Of a stretch of DNA of 64,000 nt, positions 12,012 through 22,928 are shown piece after piece. How positions within the stretch are numbered: position 1 is the first letter of the stretch; each line of letters starts with the position of its first letter. The notes below the pieces were generated by a model. It was not told where the DNA came from. It did no database searches and was given only the letters and a program-made list of their open reading frames with translations. Source of the stretch: Orientallactaga sibirica (Eukaryota; Chordata; Mammalia; Rodentia; Dipodidae); the NCBI GenBank assembly GCA_036365145.1, contig JAEOAD010000001.1, positions 98,553,501 through 98,617,500 on the forward strand. The letters are read 5' to 3'. Position numbers and translations under genes: made by a program.

Positions 12012-12078
12012 TCCAGTTCTTGATAGTTCTGCTTACATCTACTGAGAGTTGGGATTGTGGGTGTGTTCCACCATGCAT
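12012..12078 (-). mobile_element. Old B1-like SINE, right segment
   Basis: GAGAGTTGGGATTGTGGGTG followed by TGTTCCACCATGC is the antisense start of a B1 (normally GTGCTGGGATTAAAGG...CACCATGCC). It continues the element broken at 11911. Confidence 0.65.
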
Positions 12079-14166
12079 AGTGGTAAAATGTTTAATTTAT
12101 GTTTTCATGTTGTAGGCCCTTTGTGCAGCTTCAACATGCCACTGAACTACTATTTATTAATCTCTTGGGAAAATACACAGAATAGAGTTTACTTCTTGTT
12201 TTAAAATTATTTGATTGCAGCATCAAATTTTTACAGTATATCACTTAAGACATTTTATTCTGAGTAACATATTGGGGAAATACTAATGCAAACTCATTTT
12301 AAAAATGAGTGAAAGAAAAAAAACTTGATAAATAGCTATTGAAGGTTTCAGGCAGGTTTGTGACGAATCTACATCTGAATCGGGGTCTCCTGTTGTGATT
12401 CAAGCAGCCTTCATACTACCTGCATCATGGTGCACATCGATCTTCCACTACAGAGACAACTAGATCCATACTAATAATAATATTACCTTGCCTTTATAGA
12501 GTATCTGTCCTCCAAAATGCTCAAGGCACTTTCATATGTATTGCCTCATTTATCTCACTTGAGTTGCTAAGAATAAGCTCCAAGGCACTTAGAGAAGGGA
12601 GACTGTCACTGTCACTCTGTCTAAAAGGCCACATGCTCTTATTGGCAATATGAAAATTTACCCATCTTCTCCTCTTGTCTTTATTTATCATTATGTTATT
12701 ATTATTTTTTAACACAACTCAAGGCAATTTCTGCTCTTTCAACAGCTGATATAATGGCAGTATATGATTAAAGAAATTTGAGCACACAAGGGCTGGTTGT
12801 TCTCGATTGCTTTGGTCAGCCTGAAGCTTTGTTCTTTCCAGGTACAGCAGCCCTGGAAGGCCATGAAACACCAGCCCTTTTGTGGCAGATAACTCTACCA
12901 GAGCTGGGGCTTCTCTTTGAAGGTATAATGGGATTATAATGAAGCACCTCGTTGCATTATATAATAAACACCCACCTGGACCAACAATCTATTCATTTGC
13001 TGTATTCATTCCCATGTTAGTGGTAACAGGCTAAATTAATCACTGCATTGTACCCTTGGAGCTCTAATGAGGCTGAGTCATGGAAGATGAACATGGAGGG
13101 CAGCAGAGCCAGAAGGATAAACAATGGATTCTGCTTCAAAGCAAAACTTCTCCTTCCATACTGGCTGGATGCCACTGGGGGCAGCTGTCAGCAGTGATCT
13201 GTGTGACAACTGTGAACCAGCAATACAAAGTACCCATCTCCCAAATCTATTCTAATGGCTCCACACACACTTCTCTTTGATTTTAAACTGCCATGTCTGG
13301 GGCTCCTTAGCCCAATGGGGATTTTCCCCTCTATGTTCTTAATAGTTCATCAATTTGTAGGGGATTTGAGGAGGAGTGGGGCTATGTTATAACAATGAGA
13401 CTATTCCTTTAACATAGAAAGACAGCAGCATGTGTGAGTGGACTTAGTGCTAGCCCCACTCAGATCTGTGGTCAATGTCGTCTGGTATTGGCCAAGACTT
13501 GGTCCATCCAGACTATGCTAATCCAAAGAAGAGAACCCAATGAGTGACTTAAGTCTGCTATTTCCTGATTCAGTCTCTATTCCACATGCCTCTTAAGTCT
13601 AAGCCACTCATGATGCTGAGCACAAATCTCGTCTTTAAAAGCAAAATCTCGAAAGCCATCTTCTTCGGTTTTATTTTTTTCATTGGTAAGAGAAATTACA
13701 ATTCATCTCAGCTTTCATCGTTAGCTTTCCTCTTATATATAACCTTCATCCAATTATCATCAAAGGCATAGCTTTAAATGTCAAGTTTTAGCTTTTTTGG
13801 AAAATAGGCAAATGTGAAGTAAGGAGAATTGAAATGTGTGAATGCAAACATAGGTTCCAGGTCATTTACCATCATCATTAATCTCTTAGCAGCTGAAAAT
13901 AATAACAACTAGCAACATGGATATAATGCAGTTCCATATGTGTGATTATCTCAAATTGGGCTGAGGTTTATAACCCACCTTTCATTGTTGGGGTGTGGGG
14001 TACAGTAGTGGACAAACAAGAGAATTCTGGCTATAGAAGCCAGTGCAATCCAATTGACTCTCCTGGGAAAGTCGATCAGCTACACCCCTATGCTATCTAT
14101 CACACATGGGCATGTAGCTAATACTGTTCCAAGGTAGAATTCTACAAAGTCAAGAAAGAAAACACA

Positions 14167-14346
14167 GGCTGGGGAGATTGCTCAGTCAAATGCTTTTGAC
14201 CACAAAACCTGATATCCTTGGTTCAATTCTCCAGTACCCACATAAAGCCAGATGCACAAAGTGGCACATGGATCTGGAATTTGTTTGCAGTGGCATGCCT
14301 GTTCTATCCTCTCTCTCTCTTTCATCTTATAAATAAAAGTATTTTA
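14167..14346 (+). mobile_element. tRNA-derived SINE, sense to window, diverged
   Basis: GGCTGGGGAGATTGCTCAGT, GTTCAATTCTCCAGTACCCA (B-box region), AAGCCAGATGCACAAAGTGG and a CTCTCT/AAATAAA tail. Confidence 0.88.
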
Positions 14347-14352
14347 AAGCAA

Positions 14353-14368
14353 CTATTTATTTATTTAC

Positions 14369-14407
<39 letters not shown>

Positions 14408-14497
14408 TGATAGAGGGATAGAAAGAGACTGGGAGCACTAGGGCCTCCATCCACTGCAAACAAACTTCAGATGCATGTGCATCTGGCTTATGGGCTT
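14353..14497 (-). mobile_element. tRNA-derived SINE, antisense, head missing, with (TTTA)n tail
   Basis: A (TTTA)n run at 14355-14409 is the tail. It is followed by GGGCCTCCATCCACTGCAAA and AGATGCATGTGCATCTGGCT. The tRNA-like head is absent and a B1 starts directly after. Confidence 0.8.
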
Positions 14498-14640
14498 ATT
14501 TTTCGAGGTAGGTTCTCACTACAGCTCAGGCTAATCTGGAATTCACTATGTAGTCTCAGGGTGGCTTCAAACTCTCAGTGATCCTCCTACCTCTACCTCC
14601 CAAGTGCTGGGATTAAAGGCGTGCGCCACCAAGCCCGGCT
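14498..14640 (-). mobile_element. B1 SINE, antisense
   Basis: TTTTCGAGGTAGGTTCTCAC through GATTAAAGGCGTGCGCCACC and AAGCCCGGCT, a nearly full-length reverse-complement B1. Confidence 0.93.
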
Positions 14641-15421
14641 CTAAAAAATATTTTTTTAAAAAAGAATGAAAATGAAAGAGAAACAGACATAAATCTTCAA
14701 TTTGTACAACCCAAAATATTAAAAGTTGAGCTATAATTCTATTTAAAACTGAATAAACTCTTTCTTACAATGCTCTTCTCTACATACAGCTCCTTTGCTC
14801 TACAATTAAGCTACTATAGGTTAAATTTTGATCAGTTACAAGTTCTTAAGTAGGCAGTTTCAGAGCTCATATCACCCTGACATCCACTAGGTGGCACTAC
14901 ATATTAACACAGTTTTTTTTTTAGCCTTTCTGGAAGAAGCCTGGAATGTCAGCAAGGGAGGGTATTTAACCTTTTTGCCGCTGTTTTCAAAAGCTTGTGG
15001 CTCTGAACTCTGAAGATAACCAGCTCCAAAGAATCACTAACACCTGTTGTGCTGATATACCATAAATCCAAAGAAAAATCTGTCTTGGTTTAATAAAAAC
15101 GCATTTTACTGTTTGAAAATGTTCAATATTGAATATCGACAGTAAAGTTATTAATAGTTTATTCTTGTGATCCTATTACAAGAAGTCAAAGAGAAATAAA
15201 AATGAAGAAAAGATGAGGAAGAAATAGAGAGAAGAAGAGAGAAAGGAAGACAGTGAGACTGGCACAGATATTAAGGTAGGGGGACCTAGAAGCAGAGGTA
15301 AGGGATGGCTGAGACACATGATGATGGAAGGCAGATAGGGCCCTGGAAAAGAGAGTGGAGGCAGTAATCTATGAATAAGAGGAACTTTACAAAAATGAAA
15401 ACAAAACAATTCAGATCATAC

Positions 15422-15511
15422 CTTGGGCAAAGCGTATTTTGGAAGCTTCATCTGGGCAAAGGCATTCCTTCGGTAGGACACGTAGTAATGTGGTCTTCCT
15501 CCTGATGTCAG
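15422..15511 (-). CDS. SORCS3: SORCS3 internal exon D (VPS10 domain)
   Basis: A 90 bp symmetric exon (phase 0 to phase 0, 30 codons) on the minus strand. It lies between acceptor TTTTCCTGATCCAG and donor AAG|GTATGA. The peptide starts LTSGGRPHYYVSYRRN and ends KLPKYALPK, a very conserved SorCS segment; YYVSYRRNAF sits at a propeller strand and Asp-box-like turn. Because it is a multiple of three with both ends in phase 0, skipping it would keep the frame, so alternative inclusion is possible in principle; nothing in the sequence shows that it happens. It is only 1.7 kb from the preceding exon, the shortest intron in the window. Confidence 0.92.
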
Positions 15512-17218
15512 CTGGATCAGGAAAACAAGGCTGTCAGAGGAGCTACTAGGAGATGCCAGGTCACAGAAGAGCAGTCAGCGGCCTGAATGGAAGGACAACG
15601 ACTCCACTATGTCCTGTAGTTCACTGCCCCCTTTACACTAGTGTATCACCAAGCATGCCTAGCCAGGACAACTCTAAAAAGAAATGGTATTTATTTCAAA
15701 AACAACTGACACACAGTATATGGATACGTCAGTGGCCCAAACTCAGCTCAATCCACAAAACTCTAATTTTATTTTAATTGGCATTGTGGCTCAGATTTCA
15801 GGACATAGTTTCAGGTTTTGTTTTGTTTTGTTTGTTTTGTTTTGTTATTTCCCAAATGATGGTAGCCTCACGGCAGTCTATCAGCATGCCAGCTTCTGAG
15901 CCCCAAGGCTAGGGCTTGCTGTGCTGTGTTGGAAATGTGGAAAGAGAGGTTCCTGTCTGTAACGGAATTCCAGTTTGAGGGTGTCACATTGATGCCGGTG
16001 GGTGTGTCCTGGCATGTGAGGTAAAAAGCCAAGTCAGGATTGAAGTCCAAATTCACTCTAGGTCTCTACTATCTTTTTGGAAGAAAGTTATAAAATCTAG
16101 TGGTTTTATCTATGACATATAGGTTAACACATCCTGATGGGTGTGAATAAGAGGATGAAGGGGTAACATCTGATTCCCCTGTTGGGCAGTGCAGAGGGCA
16201 CCACTGACAATGTCTTTCTCTTTTGGAGCCACTCGTGGCCTAGGTAAATATCTGACATTTGAATGCCAGCTGGAATGTTCTCACTCAGAATGTCAACCAA
16301 ACACTTGGATCAATGTTCATCAGACACAGAAAAGTTACCGCCTTGTTCACTGTTATGTGGAGGAGATATACTGAGCCACAGGATCATGTCTGTAATGTGA
16401 AATAAATGCAGGACTGATTTGTAAGTCATGCATGTGGATTATAACCTGTACTGGAAACCAGAAAAGGTTCCTGTGAGCATTACTGATGGAGAAATGAACT
16501 AGACACCTCTACAGGCAGCCATCTGAATGTCACTTGAAATTTAAGAATAAGGGAACTCATGTGTGACAGCTATTTAGGACATATAACTTTGTCTTTTTTA
16601 ACATGGAAAGCAACAGCACAATTGTTTAGTGCATTTTCCAAACAAGACTACTGTCTCTTGTAACTACGAGTGAAACGTCAGATACTCAAACGCTTTCCCA
16701 CAACTGCTGATTATTCTGATCTTAGACTCTGCCTCTTACTATCTCAGCCACCACACAGCTCTCCTCAGATTCTTTCCTCTCCTTTTAAAAGTGGATCTTA
16801 GGAGGGGGCTGATGTGCTGACTGCTCCTCTGATCAAAAGACATGGACAGATTTGCTTAGGCCTTTTAATGACTGGGTGTGTCTCTGTGGGGCCGATGAAT
16901 GCTATGAATGGAACCTTGTATCACCCCTGGGACAATCTTAGTTCTGTTTCGAGCACTTAGTGATCTGTTGCTGAGGTCCTGCAGACATGGGCGGAAGAAT
17001 CTAATTAATACTCTGTAAGCCTTTCTCCCTTCCTTTATTTCCCCCTCCCTTCCTTCCTTCTTCCTTTTCTGCTTTCCTGTTTTCCTTCCTTCCTTCTTCC
17101 CCACCCCTCCCTCTGTTCTTCCCTCTCTCCCTTCCTTCCTGAAAGGGCTACATTGGGGACAGAAGCCAGTAAAATAAATGCCTTTGAGGCAATCTGCAGA
17201 AGTGGTTTTTTTTCATAC
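15512..17218 (-). other. SORCS3: SORCS3 intron between exons C and D (1.7 kb)
   Basis: A short GT-AG intron. It has no SINE that I can recognise. It contains a TTTTG-rich run near 15818-15846 and a plus-strand pyrimidine repeat (TTCC/TTCCC) at about 17034-17146, which is purine-rich in the transcript. The rest is unique intronic sequence. Confidence 0.9.
17034..17146. repeat. Pyrimidine-rich (TTCC)n-like low-complexity tract
   Basis: Irregular TTCC, TTCCC and CTCC units on the plus strand, so purine-rich (GGAA) in SORCS3 pre-mRNA downstream of exon C. Confidence 0.9.
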
Positions 17219-17337
17219 CTGAACAAATACATAATCATCCTGGACAATCAGAGAGTCAGGGTCAATGTAGCCTGGGAAAGGCTTACTTCTGGTGGCCTCC
17301 GTGCAGTTCTGCATTCGGCAAGTTAGGTACTGTGAGT
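17219..17337 (-). CDS. SORCS3: SORCS3 internal exon C (VPS10 domain)
   Basis: A 119 bp minus-strand exon. The acceptor is ATTTTCTTTTCAG with a pyrimidine-rich tract, and the donor is CAG|GTATGA. Two bases (AC) complete a split His codon and 39 codons follow, ending in phase 0. The peptide begins SQYLTCRMQNCTEAT and continues PGYIDPDSLIVQDDYVFVQ. It includes an N-glycosylation sequon (N-C-T) and two cysteines expected to form propeller disulfides. From memory, SORCS1 reads quite differently here (an ECAETTRSGPF-type segment), so this exon is the best evidence for the SORCS3 assignment. A pyrimidine repeat on the plus strand at 17034-17146 places a purine-rich tract about 75-185 nt downstream of the donor in the pre-mRNA. 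Confidence 0.92.
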
Positions 17338-17736
17338 CTGAAAAGAAAATGGAATGAGGATGACACACATCCAGAGCTTTAGAGTCAGAGCACATGTCCT
17401 GTATTTTCCTTGCTTTTTCCAAATCTTGTAATATCCTCACAATCTCTAATTACACCCTGTTATCACTATTCCTGTCAAAATTATTATCATTGTTATTTTA
17501 TTTCCTTGCACCACCCTCCTGATGTGCCTAGCAACCCTTGCTAGTCTACGTTGTAAATTCTTCTTTAATTTTTGTCTTCCCAACCTAAATGGAAACATGT
17601 TCAATAACTATCAATAGGTCTGGTGAATTGTTATGTTTAAATTCCTCTCTTTCGTAAAGTTGACTTCCACACTTTAATCTTTGTCTAACAAGTAGGTAAA
17701 TTCACATAAATGCAGCAATTAAAATTTTCAGTTTGA

Positions 17737-17867
17737 GCTGGGCTTGGTGGCAGAGGTAGGAGAATTGCCATGAGTTTGAGGCCACCCTGAGAATACAGAG
17801 TGAATTCCAGGTCAGCCTGGGCTATAGTGAGGCCCTACCTCGAAAAACAAAACAAAACAAAACAAAA
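17737..17867 (+). mobile_element. B1 SINE with internal 5' deletion
   Basis: GCTGGGCTTGGTGGC joins directly to AGAGGTAGGAGAATTGCC, so the AATCCCAGCACTCGGGAGG segment is missing. It ends CCCTACCTCGAAAAAC and is flanked by copies of a TTTCAGTTTGA-type duplication (17726-17736 and 17868-17879). Confidence 0.9.
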
Positions 17868-18154
17868 ATTTCAGTTTGAAGCCCTGTAGTTATGGATAAT
17901 ATGACTCTTTATTAAGATAAATGTGCTTCTTGTATTTTGAATTGGAGGTGAAACACAATGGGGACATATCTGAGTCAAAAACCTGGTTGTCATGGTATAG
18001 GTGGGTAAACAGATCTCATCCGAGACTATACAGCAGCCAATAAATACAGCATCAGGATTGATAACCCTGGTGTCAGCTCAATCTCTATTGCTGAAAGGAT
18101 GTTTTATCAGAGGCTTATTCTAGTTTGTTTTTCCAATGCAATCATATCAGTCCT

Positions 18155-18290
18155 TACATAAAATGGGCTTTGCCTCATCTATATCCTGCCCCAATTGGAA
18201 TGCACTCTCCTATGTACCCCACTGCATCCCCTAACACCAGGTCCTATACCAATCCTGGCACCTAGTAAGCAAAAGATAAATATTTTTGGA
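18155..18290 (+). mobile_element. L2-like LINE 3' fragment
   Basis: TGGAATGCACTCTCC..., then CCTGGCACCTAGTAAGC and AAAAGATAAATATTTTTGGA resemble the L2 3' end ('cctggcacatagtaggc...aataaatatttgttga'). Confidence 0.5.
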
Positions 18291-18360
18291 GTATACCTCT
18301 ATTTGAATATGTTTTTGAGTGAGAAGGTATATTATTTGTTTTTGATGTTTACTGAATACA

Positions 18361-18562
18361 TTTTATTTTATTTATTTATTTTTATTTATTTAAGATAGAG
18401 AATGAGGGAGGGAGGGAAAATGGGCATACCTGGGCCTCTAGCCACTGCAAACAAACTCCAGATGCATGTGCTCCCTTGTAAATCTGGCTTAACTGGGTAC
18501 TGGGGAATCAAACATAGGTCTTTTGGCTTTACAGGCAAGCACTAAGCTATCTTTCCAACCCC
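18361..18562 (-). mobile_element. tRNA-derived SINE, antisense
   Basis: A TTTATTTATTT tail, CCTCTAGCCACTGCAAAC, CTCCAGATGCATGTGCTCCC, and AAGCACTAAGCTATCTTTCC toward the head. Moderately diverged. Confidence 0.9.
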
Positions 18563-19389
18563 ATTTGATTTTTAAGGCACCAGAGACATGCAGATAGCTC
18601 TCCCACATGAAATTATCAGAGGATTGTATACCTGAAGTGGGGATAAGCAAAAGTATGCTGAGAGGAATGCAAACATTCCTTTAAGATTTTCTTAGAAAAT
18701 GATCAAATAAGAGCATTCCGGGAGTATCTGTAATAAAGAACTTGGGTATTCCTGTACCCAACAAGTGTCAGGAGGGGGAAACATGCACATTTGCACCAAC
18801 TACTTAATCTTCCTGCACAAGGAAGGAGTGGTTTCTGCCAACATGGGAGACTTCTCCATCATTTACTCCATCTAGTCTTGGTGAAAGCATTTCCAAAGTG
18901 GACCTAATTGAAAGCCCTCTCATAATCCTTTAACATCTCCTCATTTACACATCCCTGTGGTAACATTGTAGAGCATTGCTCAAGATCTCTCTATCTTTCT
19001 CCCTCGAAATCCATGACCTTGCAGTACCTAGCAATACCTTCACAAGACCCTCATAATAGGAGGAAAAAAAGATGGTATCAAAATAAAAGAAAGACTCATG
19101 GAGAAGGGAGAGATATGATGGAGAGTGCAGTTGTGAAGGGGAAAGTGGAGGATGGGAGGGAAATATCATGGTTTATTTTCTGTAAGTAGAGAAGTTGTCA
19201 GTAAAAAAATAAAAATGATACATAAATAAATATTTCTGGGACTCTAGTCCCAGACTGGTCTTCTCTATCTACAGCACACAAAATCCTTACCTCACAATTT
19301 CACAGTCCACTGGACCATTCTGCAGCTTTAAGTGACTTCATTTTATTCTATAGGTAGCCTGAGGCCACATAAAAAAAAGAAGATTTTTG

Positions 19390-19500
19390 TCTCTGAGACC
19401 TGGGCTTGAGTTCTCCTCTGGTCATTTACTACCTGCATATTTCAGAGGAAAACACTTCATGTTCAGAAAATTTGCATTCCTTATCAATTTAACAGGAAAC
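19390..19500 (+). mobile_element. MIR-like ancient SINE fragment
   Basis: GAGACCTGGGCTTGAGTTCT and a following GGTCATTTACTACCTGC resemble the MIR core ('acctgggttcgaatcc...cacttactagctg'). Weak and diverged. Confidence 0.4.
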
Positions 19501-19693
19501 AATATCAACTATCTTGCATATTAGCTTCTGGATAGAATGAATAGAAATAATAAATATACTAAATACTTAAAAATTTAAACTTTGGCAAATATCAGTGGTT
19601 ATTATTAAAACTACTTCTGGCTTTCTATTTTGCTGTTTTCAATGTTCAGATTAGTTTTGATGCACATAGTAGGTTATTTAAAAAACAAACAAC

Positions 19694-19946
19694 TGGGGCT
19701 GGAGAGGTGGCTTAGTGGTTAAGGCACCTGCCTCCTAAACCTAAGAACGCTGGTTCCAATCTCCAGGTCCCACGTTTAGCCAGATGCAAAGTGACACAAG
19801 GGCGCAATGCCACACTTGTCCACAAGGAGGCGCACACATCTGGATTTCATTCGCAGCAGCTGAGAGGCTGCTGGCGCGCCCATCTCTATCTGTCTTCCTC
19901 TCCCCCTCTCTCTGTCTCTCTCTCTGTGTCTCTCTCAAAAAAAGAA
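19694..19946 (+). mobile_element. tRNA-derived SINE, long subtype
   Basis: GGGGCTGGAGAGGTGGCTTA, GTGGTTAAGGCACCTGCC, then the extra block GCAAAGTGACACAAGGGCGC and AATGCCACACTTGTCC before AGGAGGCGCACACATCTGG. That block is absent from most other copies here. Confidence 0.93.
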
Positions 19947-19958
19947 CCTGGGGGATGG

Positions 19959-20177
19959 GTAGCTGGAGCGATGGCTCAACAGTTAGGTACTTTCCTGCAA
20001 AACCTAAAGACCCTAGTTCAATTACCTAGTACACATGTAAAGCCAGATGCACAAAGTGATGCATGCATCTGGAATTTGTTTGCAGTGAATGGAGGCCTTG
20101 GTGAGACCATTCTCACTGTCTGTCTTCTCTCTGCAAATAAACAAACATATTTAAAAGCTAAAAAGAAAAAAAAAAAC
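19959..20177 (+). mobile_element. tRNA-derived SINE, short subtype
   Basis: TAGCTGGAGCGATGGCTCAA, TAAAGCCAGATGCACAAAGT, GGAATTTGTTTGCAGTG, ending in an A-rich tail. It is immediately downstream of another copy in the same orientation. Confidence 0.88.
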
Positions 20178-20527
20178 TAGTTAATGAAACGTGGCTATTC
20201 TCGTGTTATGCTTCCAGTTCTGAGCATGACCTGCCCCACACCCACTCATCTTTACTTGTTGGAAAAGGCAATATGGCATTTGCTTGCTCATTTTTCCTCT
20301 ATGTGACTTAGAAACTCCTATTCATAAAGATTAATCCTGTTGGGTCTAAGTCCACTCATTTTCCTAATCCCCTTTGACAGTGATTGGTTTAAAATAGGGC
20401 ATTAAAAACCAGTACTGCTGAGTGAGTAGTGAGGGAGGTGGGGAGGTACAGAATAAGATAACATAATCACAATTCTCTTCTTATCTGAGTGAGACAGTCT
20501 TGTAGTCAAGCTTGCATAATGAGTGGG

Positions 20528-20557
<30 letters not shown>
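20528..20557. repeat. Poly-A tract
   Basis: A run of 30 A, with no clear retroelement body attached. Confidence 0.95.
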
Positions 20558-20558
<1 letters not shown>

Positions 20559-20957
20559 AGAAGGAAAGACCAAGTTCCTTGATGACATCAATGAGTTGCC
20601 AAATGTACTGAGGGCACATCTATCACTGTAACTCCTAAAATGTGAGAGGATAAGTAAAAACTAAGGTTTAAGTGAAGCCTATGAAATGAAATCAATTAGG
20701 AATTCTTGTGCTTCTGATAACATGATAATGCCTACATCATGCAATGAAGGCTTCAGGATAAATACTGTATGGTATTAAAGAAAACTTCTGGATGAATACT
20801 GTCTAGTAGATTCCTTCTTAAGAACTGAATTTCCTCTTCATAGACCCTGACCCAACATCAGGTGGAAAAACATAAACATACACTTATATACACAGCGCAT
20901 CTGTATAGAAACCAACAATCCGAAGAACTAAGAAAGAAAACCGTGGGGTATGGAAAG

Positions 20958-21125
20958 TAACATTTGTTGAGCATCTGTGTGCCAGACACTCTAAGGGATG
21001 TCCACATTTATTTAGTGCAGTTTATCTTCACAATGCTATAGACTCTGATGCAGCAAGATTTTTCAGGTGAAGAGATAGCAATCTGTAGCTATCACAGGAT
21101 GTAGTTGTGACTTAGTAGGCCAACT
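20958..21125 (-). mobile_element. MIR SINE fragment, antisense
   Basis: TTGTTGAGCATCTGTGTGCC, AGACACTCTAAGGG, TTTATCTTCACAATGCTATA and GGTGAAGAGATAGC follow the order of an antisense MIR ('ttgagcacctactgtgtgcc...cacaacaaccctatga...gatgaggaaac'). Confidence 0.65.
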
Positions 21126-22928
21126 TTTGTTTGTTTATTTCTACTATACCATGTTGTATTAAAAAACCTCCACTAGTATAAGGGCACATTTTTGTTAAAT
21201 GTATATTGGTTTCCAGCTAAGTACCCATTACTATATCTACATACAAAGTAAAATATCCATAAATCAATACTTTTGTGTGGTATTTAGCAATATGGAGCAA
21301 GATATATACAAAAATGTTTCTCTTGAAACTCGGATTCATTTCTGAAAATATAATCTAAGATGATCATGATATGTGAAAGGATTTAATCACTGGATATACA
21401 TCAGAAAATATCAATAATATAAATGAATAGAACAAAATGGCCAACATAAAGGGAGTATGTATTTGGCTACAGAAATCCTGTTTCTATGAGCTTATGTGTA
21501 AATTCCAGGTCACAACAGATGATTGCTAATCAATAATACTATGCCAATATTAAGTTTAATTTTGAGAATTATTCCTTGGCTATAAAAATATTAAAACCAG
21601 ATGAAACTTGGTACTATCTTATGCTATCTTTGTACTATCTTGGTAACTTTTTTATATGTCTAAAATTATTCCCAAATAAAAGTTTATAAAAGTAGGTTAC
21701 CAAAATATTGAATTATGGGTGTCCTTTTTTTTTTTTGCAAGTTGTGTGTATGTATGTTTGAATAGAAAACATGAATAAAACATGCATAAGATGTCAACAA
21801 TAGTCAAGAGGCACTAATGTGCAAGAATAGGACACTGCGCTTCTTGGTTAGATGAGTGGAAGATTGCTTGGGCTTGCAAGAGGACCTGTGTGAATCCTCT
21901 GTGCCATCTGTTTTCCTCTACCTCCCATGCCATATTCCCTGCCTAAGCTAAACAATAACCCATTTTGAGCCTAAGGATTAAAATCCACAGAAGGTGACAC
22001 GAGGAAAGCCTTGAAAGCAGTTTTCCATGCTTGTTCAGAACTGCCCAAAGTGAAACCTACAAGCTGAAGGGTAAATGATCAATTTTGAGCTGCCTGCCTG
22101 GTAAAGTGTTCCAGGTTTGCTCTCTTTCTCCTCCTAATGGAAATGGAAAGAAATTGGCTGCCTTTCATAATGAGGGACCAATCACTCTTATTCCCCTTGG
22201 GGCTTGCTGTAATAGCATTAAGTATGATGAACTCCTTCCATATCCAATTCTGGTGAGTGTGTGATGCGATTCCATAGGAAGTCTCTTGTAATTTGGCATT
22301 AATTAATGTCAATTAATGTATGCTACTGTGAGACGTTAGAATTAATTTCATTACCTTCCCTACACAGATGTTTTCCTTGCCACAGGTAATTAGGACACTG
22401 TGCTGTTCCTTTCAAGCATCCTCACTCTGCAACAGCTGCTGTTTGGAATTATGCAGTCCCCATTCACCCAAAACATGTGCTGATATAGGGAAAAGAAACT
22501 GTTCTTAAAAGACCAGGCCTTGAGTCAAGGAACACAGGGTTCAGTGTAGGGCAAACGTTGCTGAGCTGGTAAACCTAAGCGAATCACTAAATCTTATAAT
22601 TTTGATCTACTACATGGGAACAAATGTTATCCTTCTTGCCAGTGTTTGTGGCAATAGAAAACCTTAGTTCTCTAATGTATTTACCTTAGTGCCTGCTTAG
22701 ACTGTGTGCAAATGATGGTAGCTGTCCATGTTATTTAAGTTTGTTCTCTTTAATCACCAATACTGTTGTATCCAAGGTAACCCCTTGTAAAGTGTTTCAG
22801 ATATCTGTTAGCAGTATCTTTTTACAATCAATATTTAGTTTGGATGAATACTGTTTCTCCCCATACTCCCCCTCCTTACCCCAAGTTGAGCCATGGAACT
22901 TCACTAGTAGCCAAAATAATGTTTAGTG

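Larger units (their letters stand above)
8785..15421 (-). other. SORCS3: SORCS3 intron between exons D and E (6.6 kb)
   Basis: Bounded by donor GTATGA at 15421 and acceptor CAG at 8785-8787, both on the minus strand. It contains a solo LTR, a tRNA-derived SINE, B1 copies, a U6 pseudogene inside an old B1, and an inverted SINE cluster near 14.2-14.6 kb. The remaining stretches (8790-10050, 10420-11300, 12090-14160, 14650-15420) show no coding potential or RNA gene that I can recognise. Confidence 0.88.
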
